Assembly: GCF_029193575.1 (NCBI RefSeq)
Contig: NZ_JARGCS010000047.1
Span: forward strand, 1-64,000
Origin: Pseudomonas entomophila
GTDB taxonomy: Bacteria; Pseudomonadota; Gammaproteobacteria; Pseudomonadales; Pseudomonadaceae
Reading direction: 5' to 3'
Length of the DNA stretch: 64,000 bases
Part shown: positions 17,183 to 27,069 of the stretch, piece by piece
Layout: the number at the start of each line of letters is the position of its first letter
Numbering within the stretch: position 1 is the first letter of the stretch
Notes under the pieces: generated by a model
Databases searched by the model: none
What the model was told of the DNA's origin: nothing
The model's input: only the letters and a program-made list of their open reading frames with translations
Translations under genes and position numbers: made by a program

Positions 17183-18265
17183 TCAGATCAAGATCTTGCC
17201 GTGGCGCACGAAGGTCGGTTTGACCACCCGCACCGGGTACCACTTGCCGCGGATCTCCACCTCGGCGCGGTCGCCAGTGGCCATCGGCACACGCGCCAGG
17301 GCAATGGACTTGCTCAGCGTAGGCGAGAAACTACCACTGGTGATCTCCCCTTCGCCAATCCCCGCGACCCGCACGGTCTGGTGGGCGCGCAGCACCCCAC
17401 GCTCCTCCAGCACCAGGCCGACCAGTTTTTCCTTCACGCCCTGCTCGATTTCCGCGAGCAGCGCGGCACGGCCGATGAACTCACGCCCGGCAGGCTCCCA
17501 GGCGATCGCCCAACCGAGGTTGGAGGTCAGCGGGGTATGGGTTTCGTCGATGTCCTGGCCATACAGGTTCATGCCCGCCTCCAGGCGCAGCGTGTCACGC
17601 GCGCCGAGGCCACTGGGCGCGATACCGGCGCCGACCAGGTCGTTGAAGAACGCCGGGGCTTGGTCGCCCGGCAGGATGATTTCCAGGCCGTCTTCGCCGG
17701 TGTAGCCAGTACGGGCGATGAACCAGTCACCTTCGGGCATGCCTTCGAAAGGGCGCAGCTCACGGATCAGTGCGGCACGCGCGGCGCTGAGCAGCGCGCC
17801 GACCTTTTCCCGGGCCTGTGGCCCCTGGATGGCGAGGATGGCGAGCTCGGGACGCTCGTGAAAGCTGACGGCGTAGTCGACGCTGCTGGCGCCCAGCCAG
17901 GCAAGCACCTTGTCGCGGGTGGCGGCGTTGGCCACCAGGCGATAGCCCGCTTCAGTGCGGTAGGCGATCAAGTCGTCGATGACGCCGCCCTCAGCATTGA
18001 GGAGCGGGCTGTACAGGGCCTTTCCAGGGGCGTCGAGGCGGGCCACGTCGTTGGCCAGCAGGTGTTGCAACCAGGCCGTGGCAGCGGCACCGTCGATGTC
18101 GATGACGGTCATGTGGGAAACATCGAAGACCCCGCAGTCACTGCGCACCTGATGGTGCTCCTCGACCTGCGAGCCGTAGTGCAGGGGCATGTCCCAACCG
18201 CCGAAATCGACCGTCTTGGCACCCAGCGCCAAGTGCAGGTCATACAAGGGCGTACGCTGTCCCAT
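17183..18265 (-). CDS. gcvT: Aminomethyltransferase, T-protein of glycine cleavage system
   Basis: 360 aa tetrahydrofolate-dependent enzyme that releases ammonia and forms 5,10-methylene-THF. Seen are LHLALGAKTVDFGGWDMPLH at the N-terminus, CGVFDVSHM, RTGYTGEDGLEI and GLGARDTLRLEAGMNLYG, followed by the C-terminal barrel domain. The ATG at 18265 has a strong GGAG; the frame is open 35 codons further upstream without support. It is first in the gcv run. The 123-bp gap above it, after the iron permease stop, shows no tandem glycine-aptamer pattern, so I do not call a riboswitch. Confidence 0.96.
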   Translation of the reverse strand: MGQRTPLYDLHLALGAKTVDFGGWDMPLHYGSQVEEHHQVRSDCGVFDVSHMTVIDIDGAAATAWLQHLLANDVARLDAPGKALYSPLLNAEGGVIDDLIAYRTEAGYRLVANAATRDKVLAWLGASSVDYAVSFHERPELAILAIQGPQAREKVGALLSAARAALIRELRPFEGMPEGDWFIARTGYTGEDGLEIILPGDQAPAFFNDLVGAGIAPSGLGARDTLRLEAGMNLYGQDIDETHTPLTSNLGWAIAWEPAGREFIGRAALLAEIEQGVKEKLVGLVLEERGVLRAHQTVRVAGIGEGEITSGSFSPTLSKSIALARVPMATGDRAEVEIRGKWYPVRVVKPTFVRHGKILI

Positions 18266-18388
18266 GGGTTTCTCCTTCCGGGCGTGGCGAAGCGGCGGCG
18301 GGGGTGGCGTTGATAACTCACCTGTTGTTGTAGGACCCGCCGCTGCGAATGCCGCGCATTGTAGCCGCAAGGGCGCGGCCTGGCACCC

Positions 18389-20011
18389 TCAGCGACGCTG
18401 CCCCGGCCGCTGGGCCGAGCGACGGATCAGGCCGATCACCGGCAGCAGGCCGACCAGCACCAGGGTCAACGCCGGCAGCGAGGCCCGCGCCCACTCGCCC
18501 TCGCTGGTCATCTCGAACACCCGTACCGCCAGGGTGTCCCAGCCGAACGGGCGCATCAGCAAGGTGGCGGGCATTTCCTTGAGCACGTCGACGAACACCA
18601 GCAGCGCGGCGCTGAGCGCGCCGGGCACCAGCAACGGCAGATACACCTTGAAAAACAATCTCGGCCCAGCCACCCCCAGGCTACGCGCTGCCTCCGGCAG
18701 CGACGGGCGGATGCGTTCCAGGCTGCTTTCCAGCGGCCCGTAGGCCACCGCGACGAAACGCACCAGGTAGGCCAGCAGCAGCGCCGAGAGGCTGCCCAGC
18801 AGCAGCGGCTTGCCGGCGCCACCCAGCCAGGTGGACAACGGCACCACCAGCTGGTTATCCAGGTAGCTGAAGGCCAGCATGATCGAGACCGCCAGCACCG
18901 ACCCGGGCAACGCGTAGCCAAGGTTGGCCAGGCCGACCCCCGCTCGAATCGCCGGGGTAGGTGCCTGACGCCTGGCGAAGGCCAGCAGCAGCGCCGCGCA
19001 GACCGTGACCAAGGCGGCCATGGCCCCCAGGTAGAGGGTATGCAGGATCAACCCGGCATAGCGCTCGTCGAGGTCGTGCCGACCCCGCTGCCAGAACCAC
19101 ACCAGCAATTGCAGCAACGGGATGACGAACGCACAGGCGAACACCAGCAGGCACCAGCCGCTGGCCGCCAGCGCCTTGACGCCGCGCAGGTGGTACAGCG
19201 CATGCCCCCTGGGCCGCTCGTTGCCGGTACGGCTGGCGCCCCGCGCGCGGCGCTCGCCATACAGCACCAGCATCACCGCCAGCAGCAGCAGGCTGGCCAG
19301 CTGGGCGGCGCTGGAGAGGCTGAAGAAGCCATACCAGGTCTTGTAGATCGCCGTGGTGAAGGTGTCGAAGTTGAACACCGAAACGGCGCCGAAGTCCGCC
19401 AGGGTTTCCATCAGCGCCAGGGCGATACCCGCGCCGATGGCCGGCCGCGCCATGGGCAGGGCCACGCGCCAGAACGCCTGCAACGGCGACAGGCCGAGCA
19501 CCCGCGCCGCCTCCATCAGGCCCTTGCCCTGAGCCAGGAAGGCCGTGCGCGCCAGCAGGTAGACATAGGGGTAGAACACCAGCACCAGCACGGTGATCAC
19601 CCCGCCGGTGGAGCGCACCCGCGGCAGGCGCATCGGCCCGAACACCTCGCGCAGCGCGCTTTGCACCGGGCCGGCGAAGTCCAGCAGGCCGACGAAGACG
19701 AACGCCAGCACATAGGCGGGGATGGCGAACGGCAGCATCAGTGCCCAGTCCAGCCAGCGCCGGCCGGGGAATTCGCAGAGGCTGGTGAGCCAGGCCAGGC
19801 TCACCCCCAGCACGGTGACGCCGATGCCGACCCCGAGCACCAGCGTCAGGGTATTGCCCAGCAGACGGCCCATCTGCGTGTCGAGCAGGTGCGACCAGAT
19901 CTGCAGGTCGATCGACTGCCACGACAGCAGCAAAACGCTCAACGGCAGCAGCACCAGGGCGGCGATGAAGGAGACCGGCAGATACCAGTGGCGTTGGGGG
20001 GTGTGGGGCAA
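18389..20011 (-). CDS. Ferric iron ABC transporter permease, fused double-domain
   Basis: 540 aa inner-membrane protein with two MetI-type permease domains in tandem (SfuB/FbpB/AfuB type, about 12 membrane helices). Both EAA-like loops are visible: EAARVLGLSPLQAFWRVALP in the first half, EAARSLGVAGPRLFFKVYLP in the second. Start: no ATG is available at the right place. I choose TTG at 20011 (PHTPQRHWYLP), with GAG upstream; the longer TTG at 20053 lies inside a REP element. It follows its binding protein on the same strand after a REP pair. No ATPase partner gene is present in the neighbourhood, so an ATPase must be supplied from elsewhere. Confidence 0.88.
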   Translation of the reverse strand: MPHTPQRHWYLPVSFIAALVLLPLSVLLLSWQSIDLQIWSHLLDTQMGRLLGNTLTLVLGVGIGVTVLGVSLAWLTSLCEFPGRRWLDWALMLPFAIPAYVLAFVFVGLLDFAGPVQSALREVFGPMRLPRVRSTGGVITVLVLVFYPYVYLLARTAFLAQGKGLMEAARVLGLSPLQAFWRVALPMARPAIGAGIALALMETLADFGAVSVFNFDTFTTAIYKTWYGFFSLSSAAQLASLLLLAVMLVLYGERRARGASRTGNERPRGHALYHLRGVKALAASGWCLLVFACAFVIPLLQLLVWFWQRGRHDLDERYAGLILHTLYLGAMAALVTVCAALLLAFARRQAPTPAIRAGVGLANLGYALPGSVLAVSIMLAFSYLDNQLVVPLSTWLGGAGKPLLLGSLSALLLAYLVRFVAVAYGPLESSLERIRPSLPEAARSLGVAGPRLFFKVYLPLLVPGALSAALLVFVDVLKEMPATLLMRPFGWDTLAVRVFEMTSEGEWARASLPALTLVLVGLLPVIGLIRRSAQRPGQRR

Positions 20012-20040
20012 TGCGGGAATCTCGGTTGGAGTTGCGAACG

Positions 20041-20113
20041 CATCGCGGGGCAAGCCCGCGCCTACAGAAGTTGCGCCGAACCCTGTAGGAGCGGATTTGC
20101 CCGCGATAGGGGC
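20041..20113. repeat. Inverted pair of REP elements between iron permease and binding protein
   Basis: Copies GCGGGGCAAGCCCGCGCCTA and a degenerate partner TAGGAGCGGATTTGCCCGCG. It separates fbpA-like and fbpB-like genes and overlaps a spurious upstream extension of the permease frame, which helps fix that gene's start. Confidence 0.85.
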
Positions 20114-20145
20114 CTCGATTACCCCGGGAGCATAAAGCCTGCCGC

Positions 20146-21147
20146 TTAGTTCCAGCCAGCCCGATCCATCAAGCGAATGGCCTCGGCCTGGCGCTTGCCA
20201 GCCACTTCCACCGGAATGTCGTCAGCCTTGAAGCTGCCCCACGCCGCCACTTCGTCGGAAGGCTTGACCTTCGGGTTGGCCGGGAATTCCTGGTTGATGT
20301 CGGCGAACAGCTTCTGCGCCTCCTCGCCGGTCATCCACTCCACCAGTTGCTTCGCCGCCTCCGGGTGCGGCGCGTGCTTGGTCAGGCCGATGCCCGAGAG
20401 GTTGACGTGCACGCCACGGTCCTTCTGGTTGGGCCAGAACAGCTTGATCGGCAGGTTCGGCTTTTCCTTGTGCAGGCGGCCGTAGTAGTAGGTGTTGACC
20501 ACACCCACGTCGCACTGGCCGGCCTCGATGGCGTGCAGCAGCGCGGTGTCGTCGGAGAACACGTCGGTGGACAGGTTGTTGACCCAACCCTTGATCAGTT
20601 GCTCGGTCTTCGCCTCGCCGTGATTCTCGATCAGCGTGGCGGTCAGCGACTGGTTGTAGACCTTCTTCGCCGTGCGCAGGCACAGGCGGCCTTCCCACTG
20701 CTTGTCGGCCAGAGCCTCGTAGGTGCTCAGCTCCCCGGGCTTGACCCGCTCGGTGGAATACACGATGGTCCGCGCGCGCAGGCTCAGGCCGGTCCAGTCA
20801 TGGGACGAGGCGCGGTATTGGGCGGGGATGTTCTGGTCGATGACGGCCGACTTGATCGGTTGCAGGATACCCATCTGCTCGGCCTGCCAGAGGTTGCCAG
20901 CGTCCACGGTGAGCAGCAGGTCGGCGACGCCGTTCTGGCCCTCGGCCTTGATGCGCTGCATCAGCGGGGCTTCCTTGTCGGTGATGAACTTGATCTTCAC
21001 GCCGGTCTTGGCGGTATAGGCGTCGAACACCGGCTTGATCAGCTCGTCGATGCGCGAGGAATACACCACCACTTCATCCGCCGCCTGGGCGGTGCCACCG
21101 AACAGGGTCAGGGCCAGGGCGGCCAGTAGGGGCTTGCGTGGCAACAT
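20146..21147 (-). CDS. Ferric iron ABC transporter periplasmic binding protein
   Basis: 333 aa, FbpA/SfuA/AfuA family. Signal peptide MLPRKPLLAALALTLFGG ends at AQA near residue 22. The mature protein begins DEVVVYSSRIDELIKPVFDAY, typical of iron-binding members. The iron-coordinating tyrosine cluster is visible as NTYYYGR, tyrosines at about 220-222. ATG at 21147 has GAGGAG six to eleven bases upstream; the longer open frame begins in non-conserved sequence. A spaced palindrome sits 27-52 bp before the start codon. It precedes the permease gene; together they import Fe3+ across the inner membrane. Confidence 0.9.
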   Translation of the reverse strand: MLPRKPLLAALALTLFGGTAQAADEVVVYSSRIDELIKPVFDAYTAKTGVKIKFITDKEAPLMQRIKAEGQNGVADLLLTVDAGNLWQAEQMGILQPIKSAVIDQNIPAQYRASSHDWTGLSLRARTIVYSTERVKPGELSTYEALADKQWEGRLCLRTAKKVYNQSLTATLIENHGEAKTEQLIKGWVNNLSTDVFSDDTALLHAIEAGQCDVGVVNTYYYGRLHKEKPNLPIKLFWPNQKDRGVHVNLSGIGLTKHAPHPEAAKQLVEWMTGEEAQKLFADINQEFPANPKVKPSDEVAAWGSFKADDIPVEVAGKRQAEAIRLMDRAGWN

Positions 21148-21173
21148 GGAAGTGCTCCTCGGGTAAGTGAGGT

Positions 21174-21199
21174 GCAAATGGTAGTGAATCCCATTTTGC
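21174..21199. promoter_or_regulatory. Spaced inverted repeat upstream of the iron-binding protein gene
   Basis: GCAAATGG and CCATTTTGC, separated by nine bases, lie just ahead of the start of the iron binding protein. The position suits an operator. The match to the Fur consensus is poor, so the binding protein is unknown. Confidence 0.35.
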
Positions 21200-21257
21200 G
21201 GCTCATCCATACAGCCGTTACTGGATGTTGCAGAGCAGTCGCCGTGAGCCAGCGGTG

Positions 21258-21289
21258 GCCCTATCGCGGGGCAAGCCCGCGCCTACAGG
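21258..21289. repeat. REP element (single) downstream of ubiI
   Basis: One copy, CTATCGCGGGGCAAGCCCGC followed by GCCTACAGG, just beyond the stop of the ubi operon; may protect or end its transcript. Confidence 0.8.
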
Positions 21290-21294
21290 TACGT

Positions 21295-22518
21295 TCAGGG
21301 CTTGGCCAGCTCCGGCAGGTCGCCGCTCAACCCCAGCGCCTGGCGCACGAACACCGCCTTGGCCTCGGGCATCCCCTCCACCAGCTTCAACCCGGTGTTG
21401 CGCAACCAGCGCAGCGGCAGCGGGTTGGCCTGGAACAACCGCTCGAAGCCCTCCATCGCCGCCATCAACGCCAGGTTATGCGGCATGCGCCGGCGCTCGT
21501 AGCGGCTCAGCACCTTCACGTCCGCCAGCCGCTCGCCGCGCTCGCAGGCGTGCACCAGCTCCTCGGCCAGCACCGCGGCGTCGAGGAAGCCCAGGTTCAC
21601 GCCCTGCCCGGCCAGCGGGTGGATGGTGTGCGCGGCATCGCCGATCAGCGCCAGCCCTTCGTCCACGTAGCGCTTGGCGTGGCGCTGGCGCAGCGGCACG
21701 CAGAGCCGACGGTCAGCGTGCTCGACCTGCCCCAAGCGGCCTTCGAACGCGCGCTCCAGGGCCCGGCAGAAGGCCGCGTCGTCCAGCGCCATCAACTGCT
21801 CGGCCTGCTCCGGGGTGGTCGACCAGACGATCGAGCACCACGCCTGCCCACCGTCACGCGACAGCGGCAGGAAGGCCAGCGGGCCTTCGTCGGTGAAGCG
21901 CTGCCAGGCCGTGGCCCGGTGCGCCTCGCTGCAACGCACGCTGGTGACGATGGCGTGGTGCAGGTAATCCCATTCGCGGGTTTCGCAACCGGCGAGGCGG
22001 CGCACCGCCGAGTTGGCACCGTCGGCAGCGATGACCAACGGCGTGCGCAGGCGGCGGCCATCGGCCAGGGTCAGCAGCCATTCGTCACCCGAGCGGCGCA
22101 GTTGCTCCAGGCGCGCGTTGGGCAGCAGGCCCACGTCGCTGTCGTGCAGGCGCTCCAGCAGGCCGTCCTGCACCACGCGGTTCTCGACGATATGCCCGAG
22201 CACCTGGGCGTGCACGCTGGCCGCCGAAAAGTGGATGTGCCCGGTACCGCTGCCATCCCACACCTGCATGTCGGAATACGGCGCCACGCGCCGCCGGGCG
22301 ATGCCGTCCCAAGCGCCGAGGCGCTCGAGGATGCGCTGGCTGGCGGCCGAAAGCGCGCTGACCCGCGGCTCGAACGGCGAATCGCCCTCGAACGGCTTGA
22401 CCGACAGCGGCCCGCCATCGAGCAGCAACACCTCCAGGCCGCTGTGGCGCAGGGCCAACGCCAGGGCGCTGCCGACCATACCGGCACCGACAATCAACAG
22501 ATCCGCGCGCATCTCCAT
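21295..22518 (-). CDS. ubiI: FAD-dependent ubiquinone biosynthesis hydroxylase UbiI/VisC type
   Basis: 407 aa flavin monooxygenase of the UbiH/UbiF/UbiI family, C5-hydroxylating the ubiquinone precursor ring. The N-terminal FAD fold has DLLIVGAGMVGSALALAL, the middle FAD/NAD motif is IAADGANSAVR, and the second FAD motif is LIGDAAHTIHPLAGQGVNLG. ATG at 22518. It closes an operon with ygfB, pepP, ubiH and a DUF4442 gene, whose stop is three bases upstream of it. The exact ring position cannot be told from sequence alone; UbiI is preferred over UbiF because of the pepP-ubiH-ubiI arrangement. Confidence 0.88.
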   Translation of the reverse strand: MEMRADLLIVGAGMVGSALALALRHSGLEVLLLDGGPLSVKPFEGDSPFEPRVSALSAASQRILERLGAWDGIARRRVAPYSDMQVWDGSGTGHIHFSAASVHAQVLGHIVENRVVQDGLLERLHDSDVGLLPNARLEQLRRSGDEWLLTLADGRRLRTPLVIAADGANSAVRRLAGCETREWDYLHHAIVTSVRCSEAHRATAWQRFTDEGPLAFLPLSRDGGQAWCSIVWSTTPEQAEQLMALDDAAFCRALERAFEGRLGQVEHADRRLCVPLRQRHAKRYVDEGLALIGDAAHTIHPLAGQGVNLGFLDAAVLAEELVHACERGERLADVKVLSRYERRRMPHNLALMAAMEGFERLFQANPLPLRWLRNTGLKLVEGMPEAKAVFVRQALGLSGDLPELAKP

Positions 22519-22521
22519 GCC

Positions 22522-23004
22522 TTACGCCAGCCTCGCTTGCGGCTTGAGCCGCACATATAGGGTTTTGTCGACCCGCGCCACCAGCTCGCCGGCGCCGTCG
22601 CGGATGTCGACCTGCAAACGCGGCAGGTACTTCTTGCCGCTGGCGGTCTGCTGGCGGATGTCCTCCAGCAGCGCGTCATCGATGTGGAATTCGGCGAACA
22701 CCGGGCCCTTGCCGGGCGCGATGAAGTCGATGCTGGCGGCCTTGTCCCAGACGATGTACTCGGGGCCCAGTTGCTCGATCAGCAGCAGCATGTAGAACGG
22801 GTCGACCATCGAATAGAGGCTGCCGCCGAACTGGGTGCCGACGTAGTTGCGGTTCCAGCGGGTCAGCTTCATGCGCACCTTGACGCTGCGCATGTCCGGG
22901 CTGATGTGCTGGATGCGGATGCCGGCGCCGATATACGGCGGGTAGCAATTGAGCAGCCAGCGCAGCAGACGGGCACGACGCGCGAGTTTGCGGGGCTCGC
23001 TCAT
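22522..23004 (-). CDS. DUF4442 hotdog-fold thioesterase-like protein
   Basis: 160 aa, DUF4442/YiiD C-terminal-like hotdog fold. The diagnostic section is RNYVGTQFGGSLYSMVDPFYM, where the asparagine, glycine and acidic residue form the expected thioesterase-like helix, followed by VWDKAASIDFIAPGKG. The ATG at 23004 overlaps the ubiH stop (ATGA), and only three bases separate its stop from ubiI, so it is translationally coupled to both ubiquinone hydroxylases. Acyl or aromatic-CoA thioester hydrolysis is plausible; a role in ubiquinone synthesis is inference from the tight coupling only. The wider upstream open frame is antisense or out of frame with ubiH. Confidence 0.82.
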   Translation of the reverse strand: MSEPRKLARRARLLRWLLNCYPPYIGAGIRIQHISPDMRSVKVRMKLTRWNRNYVGTQFGGSLYSMVDPFYMLLLIEQLGPEYIVWDKAASIDFIAPGKGPVFAEFHIDDALLEDIRQQTASGKKYLPRLQVDIRDGAGELVARVDKTLYVRLKPQARLA

Positions 23005-24196
23005 GCGCGGCCCCGCTGCTCGGGGCGGGTGCCCAGGCCCATGGCCTGGCGGGCGAACCAGCTTTTCGCCGGGGGGAGCAGGTCCAGGCCGAGCAGGCCG
23101 AGGTTGCGCCCGGCGGTCAGCAGCGGCTGGTTGCTGCCGAACAGGCGGGTGACCTGGTCGGAGAAGCCGATGGTCAGGGCCTGGTCCAGGCGCTGGCGCT
23201 GGTGGTAGGCCTGCAGGGTGGCGAGGTCGCCGGGGTGCTGCGGGCCGCCCAGCAGCGCGTCGGCCAGGGCCTGCACGTCGCGCAGGGACAGGTTGAAGCC
23301 TTGGCCGGCGATCGGGTGCAGGCTGTGCGCGGCGTTGCCCAGCACCACCAGGTGCGGGCGCACCTGCTCTTCGGCCTCGACCAGCGACAGCGGGTACAGG
23401 TGCCGCACGCCGACCTGGCGCAGCGCGCCCAGGCGGTAACCGAAGGCGTCCTGCAACTCGCGCAGGAAGCTGCGCTCGTCGACCTCGGCCAGGCGCTGGG
23501 CGTCCATCCCCTGGCGGGTCCAGACCAGCGCGCAGCGGTGCTCCGGCAACGGCAGCAGGGCCATCGGGCCCTGCTCGGTGAAACGTTCGAAGGCCTGGCC
23601 ACCGTGGGCCTGGCCGGGGGTGATGTTGGCGATCAGCGCGCTCTGCGCGTAGGGCGTGCGACGCACGTGGATACCCAACTGCTCGCGCAAGCCGGAGCGG
23701 CCACCATCGGCCAGCACCGCCAGGTCGCATTCCAGGCTGGTGTCGTCATCCAGTTGCAGGCGATAGCCGCCCTCGATGGCCTGCATCGCCTTGACCTCGG
23801 CCGGGCAGCGCCAACTGACCACCTCGCGGTCCAGGGCCTGCCACAGGCACTGGCCGAGCCAGGCGTTTTCCACCACGTAGCCCAAGGCGGGCACACCCTC
23901 CTCGGCGGCGTCCAGGCGGGTGGCGCCGAAGCGGCCGCGGTCGGACACCTGGATCTGCCGGATCGGCTCGGCGCGCGGGTCGATCGCCTGCCACAGGCCA
24001 AGCTGCTGGTAGATCTGCCGGGTGCCGAACGACAGCGCCGAGGAGCGCGCGTCATAGCTGGGCTGGAAGCTGTCACCGGGGGCGAACGGTTCGATCAGCA
24101 ACAGCTTCCAGCCGCGCGCCTTGGCCCCGGCCTGAAGGGCCAGCGCCAGGCTGGCGCCGACCAGGCCGCCGCCGATGATCGCCAGGTTGACCCGGC

Positions 24197-24200
<4 letters not shown>
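23001..24200 (-). CDS. ubiH: 2-octaprenyl-6-methoxyphenol hydroxylase
   Basis: 399 aa FAD monooxygenase, ubiquinone ring hydroxylation. NLAIIGGGLVGASLALAL binds the FAD ADP moiety; VLADGGRSGLREQLG and VLGNAAHSLHPIAGQGFNL are the second and third family motifs, with Asn in the GNAAH position that is normal for UbiH. The start ATG overlaps the pepP stop by four bases, and its own stop overlaps the DUF4442 start, so translation is coupled through the operon. Confidence 0.92.
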
Positions 24201-25531
<1,331 letters not shown>

Positions 25532-25553
25532 GGGCAAACGACCCCCGGGAAAA

Positions 25554-26108
25554 TCAATGCAGCGATGGCTTGGGTGCGGGCGCTTCGGGCTGGGCCAGCT
25601 CGGTGTACAGCAACAGCGGGGCGACGCGCAGGTACTCCATGACTTCCATGTAGTCGCTCTCGCCGTCCTCGGACTCTTCCAGCGCTTCCTGCACCTGGGA
25701 AATGGCCACCAGGTCCTGGAGCACTTCCTTGGCGTCAGTGGACAGGTCCTTGCCTCCGGCGTTCAGGCCGAAGCCGGCGATGAAGCCTTGGCACCACTGG
25801 CCCAGGGCGGTGGCGCGCTCGCTCAGCGGCGACTCGTCGCTGGGCAGCAGCAGGACGATGGCGACGTCTTCGCCGGTCAGCTCGGCCTTGACCATCTCTT
25901 GCAGGCCGATCAGCGCGGCGCGCACGTTGGCCTCGGGTTCGTTTTCCAGCACCCCGGCGGCATCGGCCAGCCAGGCCTCGGCATCGAAGCCGGCACCGGC
26001 GCAGCTGCGGCCGATCAACAGGCCGTGCAGCTCGGCGGGGGAAACAGGGTGACCGTTGCTCGAAAGCAGCGTGGCGAAGGCGGTGTAGGGCGATTGGGTA
26101 TTGGGCAT
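25554..26108 (-). CDS. ygfB: YgfB/YecA (UPF0149) family protein
   Basis: 184 aa, helical UPF0149 family. AELHGLLIGRSCAG, LGQWCQGFIAGFG and the acidic segment EESEDGESDYMEVMEYLRVA are the family signatures. The C-terminus ends in a short proline-rich tail without the SEC-C zinc motif found in some relatives. It heads the ygfB-pepP-ubiH-DUF4442-ubiI operon. In P. aeruginosa the YgfB protein affects expression of the ampDh3 gene; whether this one does the same is not testable here. Divergent from the zapA operon across 154 bp. Confidence 0.9.
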   Translation of the reverse strand: MPNTQSPYTAFATLLSSNGHPVSPAELHGLLIGRSCAGAGFDAEAWLADAAGVLENEPEANVRAALIGLQEMVKAELTGEDVAIVLLLPSDESPLSERATALGQWCQGFIAGFGLNAGGKDLSTDAKEVLQDLVAISQVQEALEESEDGESDYMEVMEYLRVAPLLLYTELAQPEAPAPKPSLH

Positions 26109-26262
26109 GGGCGGCTAGGCGCCAGACGGCGCATATGACTAGAATGAAGACCTTGTATCCTAGCACCGGCAGGCGCGCCAAGACCATCTGCACTGGCCCT
26201 CCGGCCCCGGCACAAGGCATGATCGCCCAGCGATCGACGACGGAACGAAGCGAGTGCACCCC

Positions 26263-26472
26263 ATGCAAGAGAACGACCTGCAGGCGCTGATGAGCCGATT
26301 CGAGTTGCTGATCGAGCGCGTCGAGCAACTAAAACGGCAAAATGCACTCCTACTAGCGCAGGAAAAATCCTGGCGTGAGGAGCGTACCCACCTCATCGAA
26401 AAGAACGAGATTGCACGGCGCAAGGTCGAATCGATGATCCTGCGCCTCAAGGCCTTGGAGCAAGACTCATGA
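26263..26472 (+). CDS. TIGR02449-family coiled-coil protein (ZapB-like)
   Basis: 69 aa, almost entirely one amphipathic coiled coil (LLIERVEQLKRQNALLLAQ, then LIEKNEIARRKVESMILRLK). Such proteins occur directly upstream of zapA and are thought to take part in cell division. ATG at 26263 chosen over the GTG three codons earlier, since the family starts just before DLQALM. Its stop overlaps the zapA start (ATGA), so translation is coupled. Confidence 0.85.
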   Translation: MQENDLQALMSRFELLIERVEQLKRQNALLLAQEKSWREERTHLIEKNEIARRKVESMILRLKALEQDS

Positions 26473-26786
26473 GTTCAAGCAACAGCGTCACCGTCCAGAT
26501 CCTCGACAAGGAATACTCGATCATCTGTCCGCCCGAGGAGCGCAACAACCTGGTCAGCGCCGCGCGCTACCTGGACGGCAAGATGCGCGAGATCCGCAGC
26601 AGCGGCAAGGTGATCGGCGCCGACCGTATCGCCGTGATGGCCGCGCTGAACATCACCCATGAGCTGCTGCACCGCCAGGAGCGCCCGGAAGTCGCCAGCG
26701 GCGGCACCACCCGCGAGCAGGTGCGCGACCTGCTGGAACGCGTCGACCAGGCACTGGGCGACGACACGGGTACCAAAAACGGCTGA
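26469..26786 (+). CDS. zapA: Cell division protein ZapA
   Basis: 105 aa. The N-terminal beta domain (VTVQILDKEYSIICPPEER) and VSAARYLDGKMREIR are the ZapA signature; the C-terminal half (ALNITHELLHRQ onward) is a coiled coil used for tetramer formation. It binds FtsZ and bundles protofilaments at midcell. Located immediately upstream of the 6S RNA gene, the conserved proteobacterial order. Confidence 0.94.
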   Translation: MSSSNSVTVQILDKEYSIICPPEERNNLVSAARYLDGKMREIRSSGKVIGADRIAVMAALNITHELLHRQERPEVASGGTTREQVRDLLERVDQALGDDTGTKNG

Positions 26787-26792
26787 GCTTGA

Positions 26793-26798
26793 TATACT
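26793..26798 (+). promoter_or_regulatory. -10 box of the 6S RNA promoter
   Basis: TATACT lies seven to twelve bases before the expected 6S RNA 5' end. No strong -35 is visible at 16-18 bp; transcription may also read through from zapA. Confidence 0.55.
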
Positions 26799-26804
26799 GG
26801 CGGC

Positions 26805-26987
26805 CACTCCCTGGGGGATGCGCCAGTCGGTTATGTCCCTGAGCCGATACGCACAACCACGGGGGTTGCACGCTGGGGCAGGTGTGCATGTCCGCCCGAC
26901 GGAAAGCCTTAACGCCCCCTGCAATCTCCACCTTGAACTTTCGGGTTCAAGGGCTACACCGATAGCGGTTTCATCGGGGAGCCTGAA
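26805..26987 (+). ncRNA. ssrS: 6S RNA
   Basis: Regulatory RNA that binds sigma-70 RNA polymerase by imitating an open promoter. It lies in the conserved slot between zapA and ygfA. The Pseudomonas-type conserved blocks are present: GTCGGTTATGTCCCTGAGCC near the 5' end, GACGGAAAGCCTTAA in the middle, and a hairpin CCTTGAACTTTCGGGTTCAAGG. The closing stem pairs CTCCC near 26809 with GGGAG near 26980. About 183 nt, the usual size. Exact ends are estimated from the -10 box and the closing stem. Confidence 0.92.
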
Positions 26988-26995
26988 TTCAAATG

Positions 26996-27018
26996 CCCGC
27001 CTCCCAAGGCGGGTTTTT
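26996..27018 (+). terminator. Intrinsic terminator after 6S RNA
   Basis: CCCGCCT (26996-27002), loop CCCA, AGGCGGG (27007-27013), then five T. It lies about 10 bases past the 6S closing stem and before ygfA, so ygfA expression depends on readthrough or RNA processing. Confidence 0.85.
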
Positions 27019-27069
27019 CATTTTGGCCGACAGCAACCTGCGGCCATCGCCTCCGGGACCGCCTGTGCC

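Noticed and set aside
18266..18388. Glycine riboswitch before gcvT
   Set aside because: The gap is only 123 bp and I see no tandem glycine aptamer signature. A covariance-model search for the glycine riboswitch would settle it.
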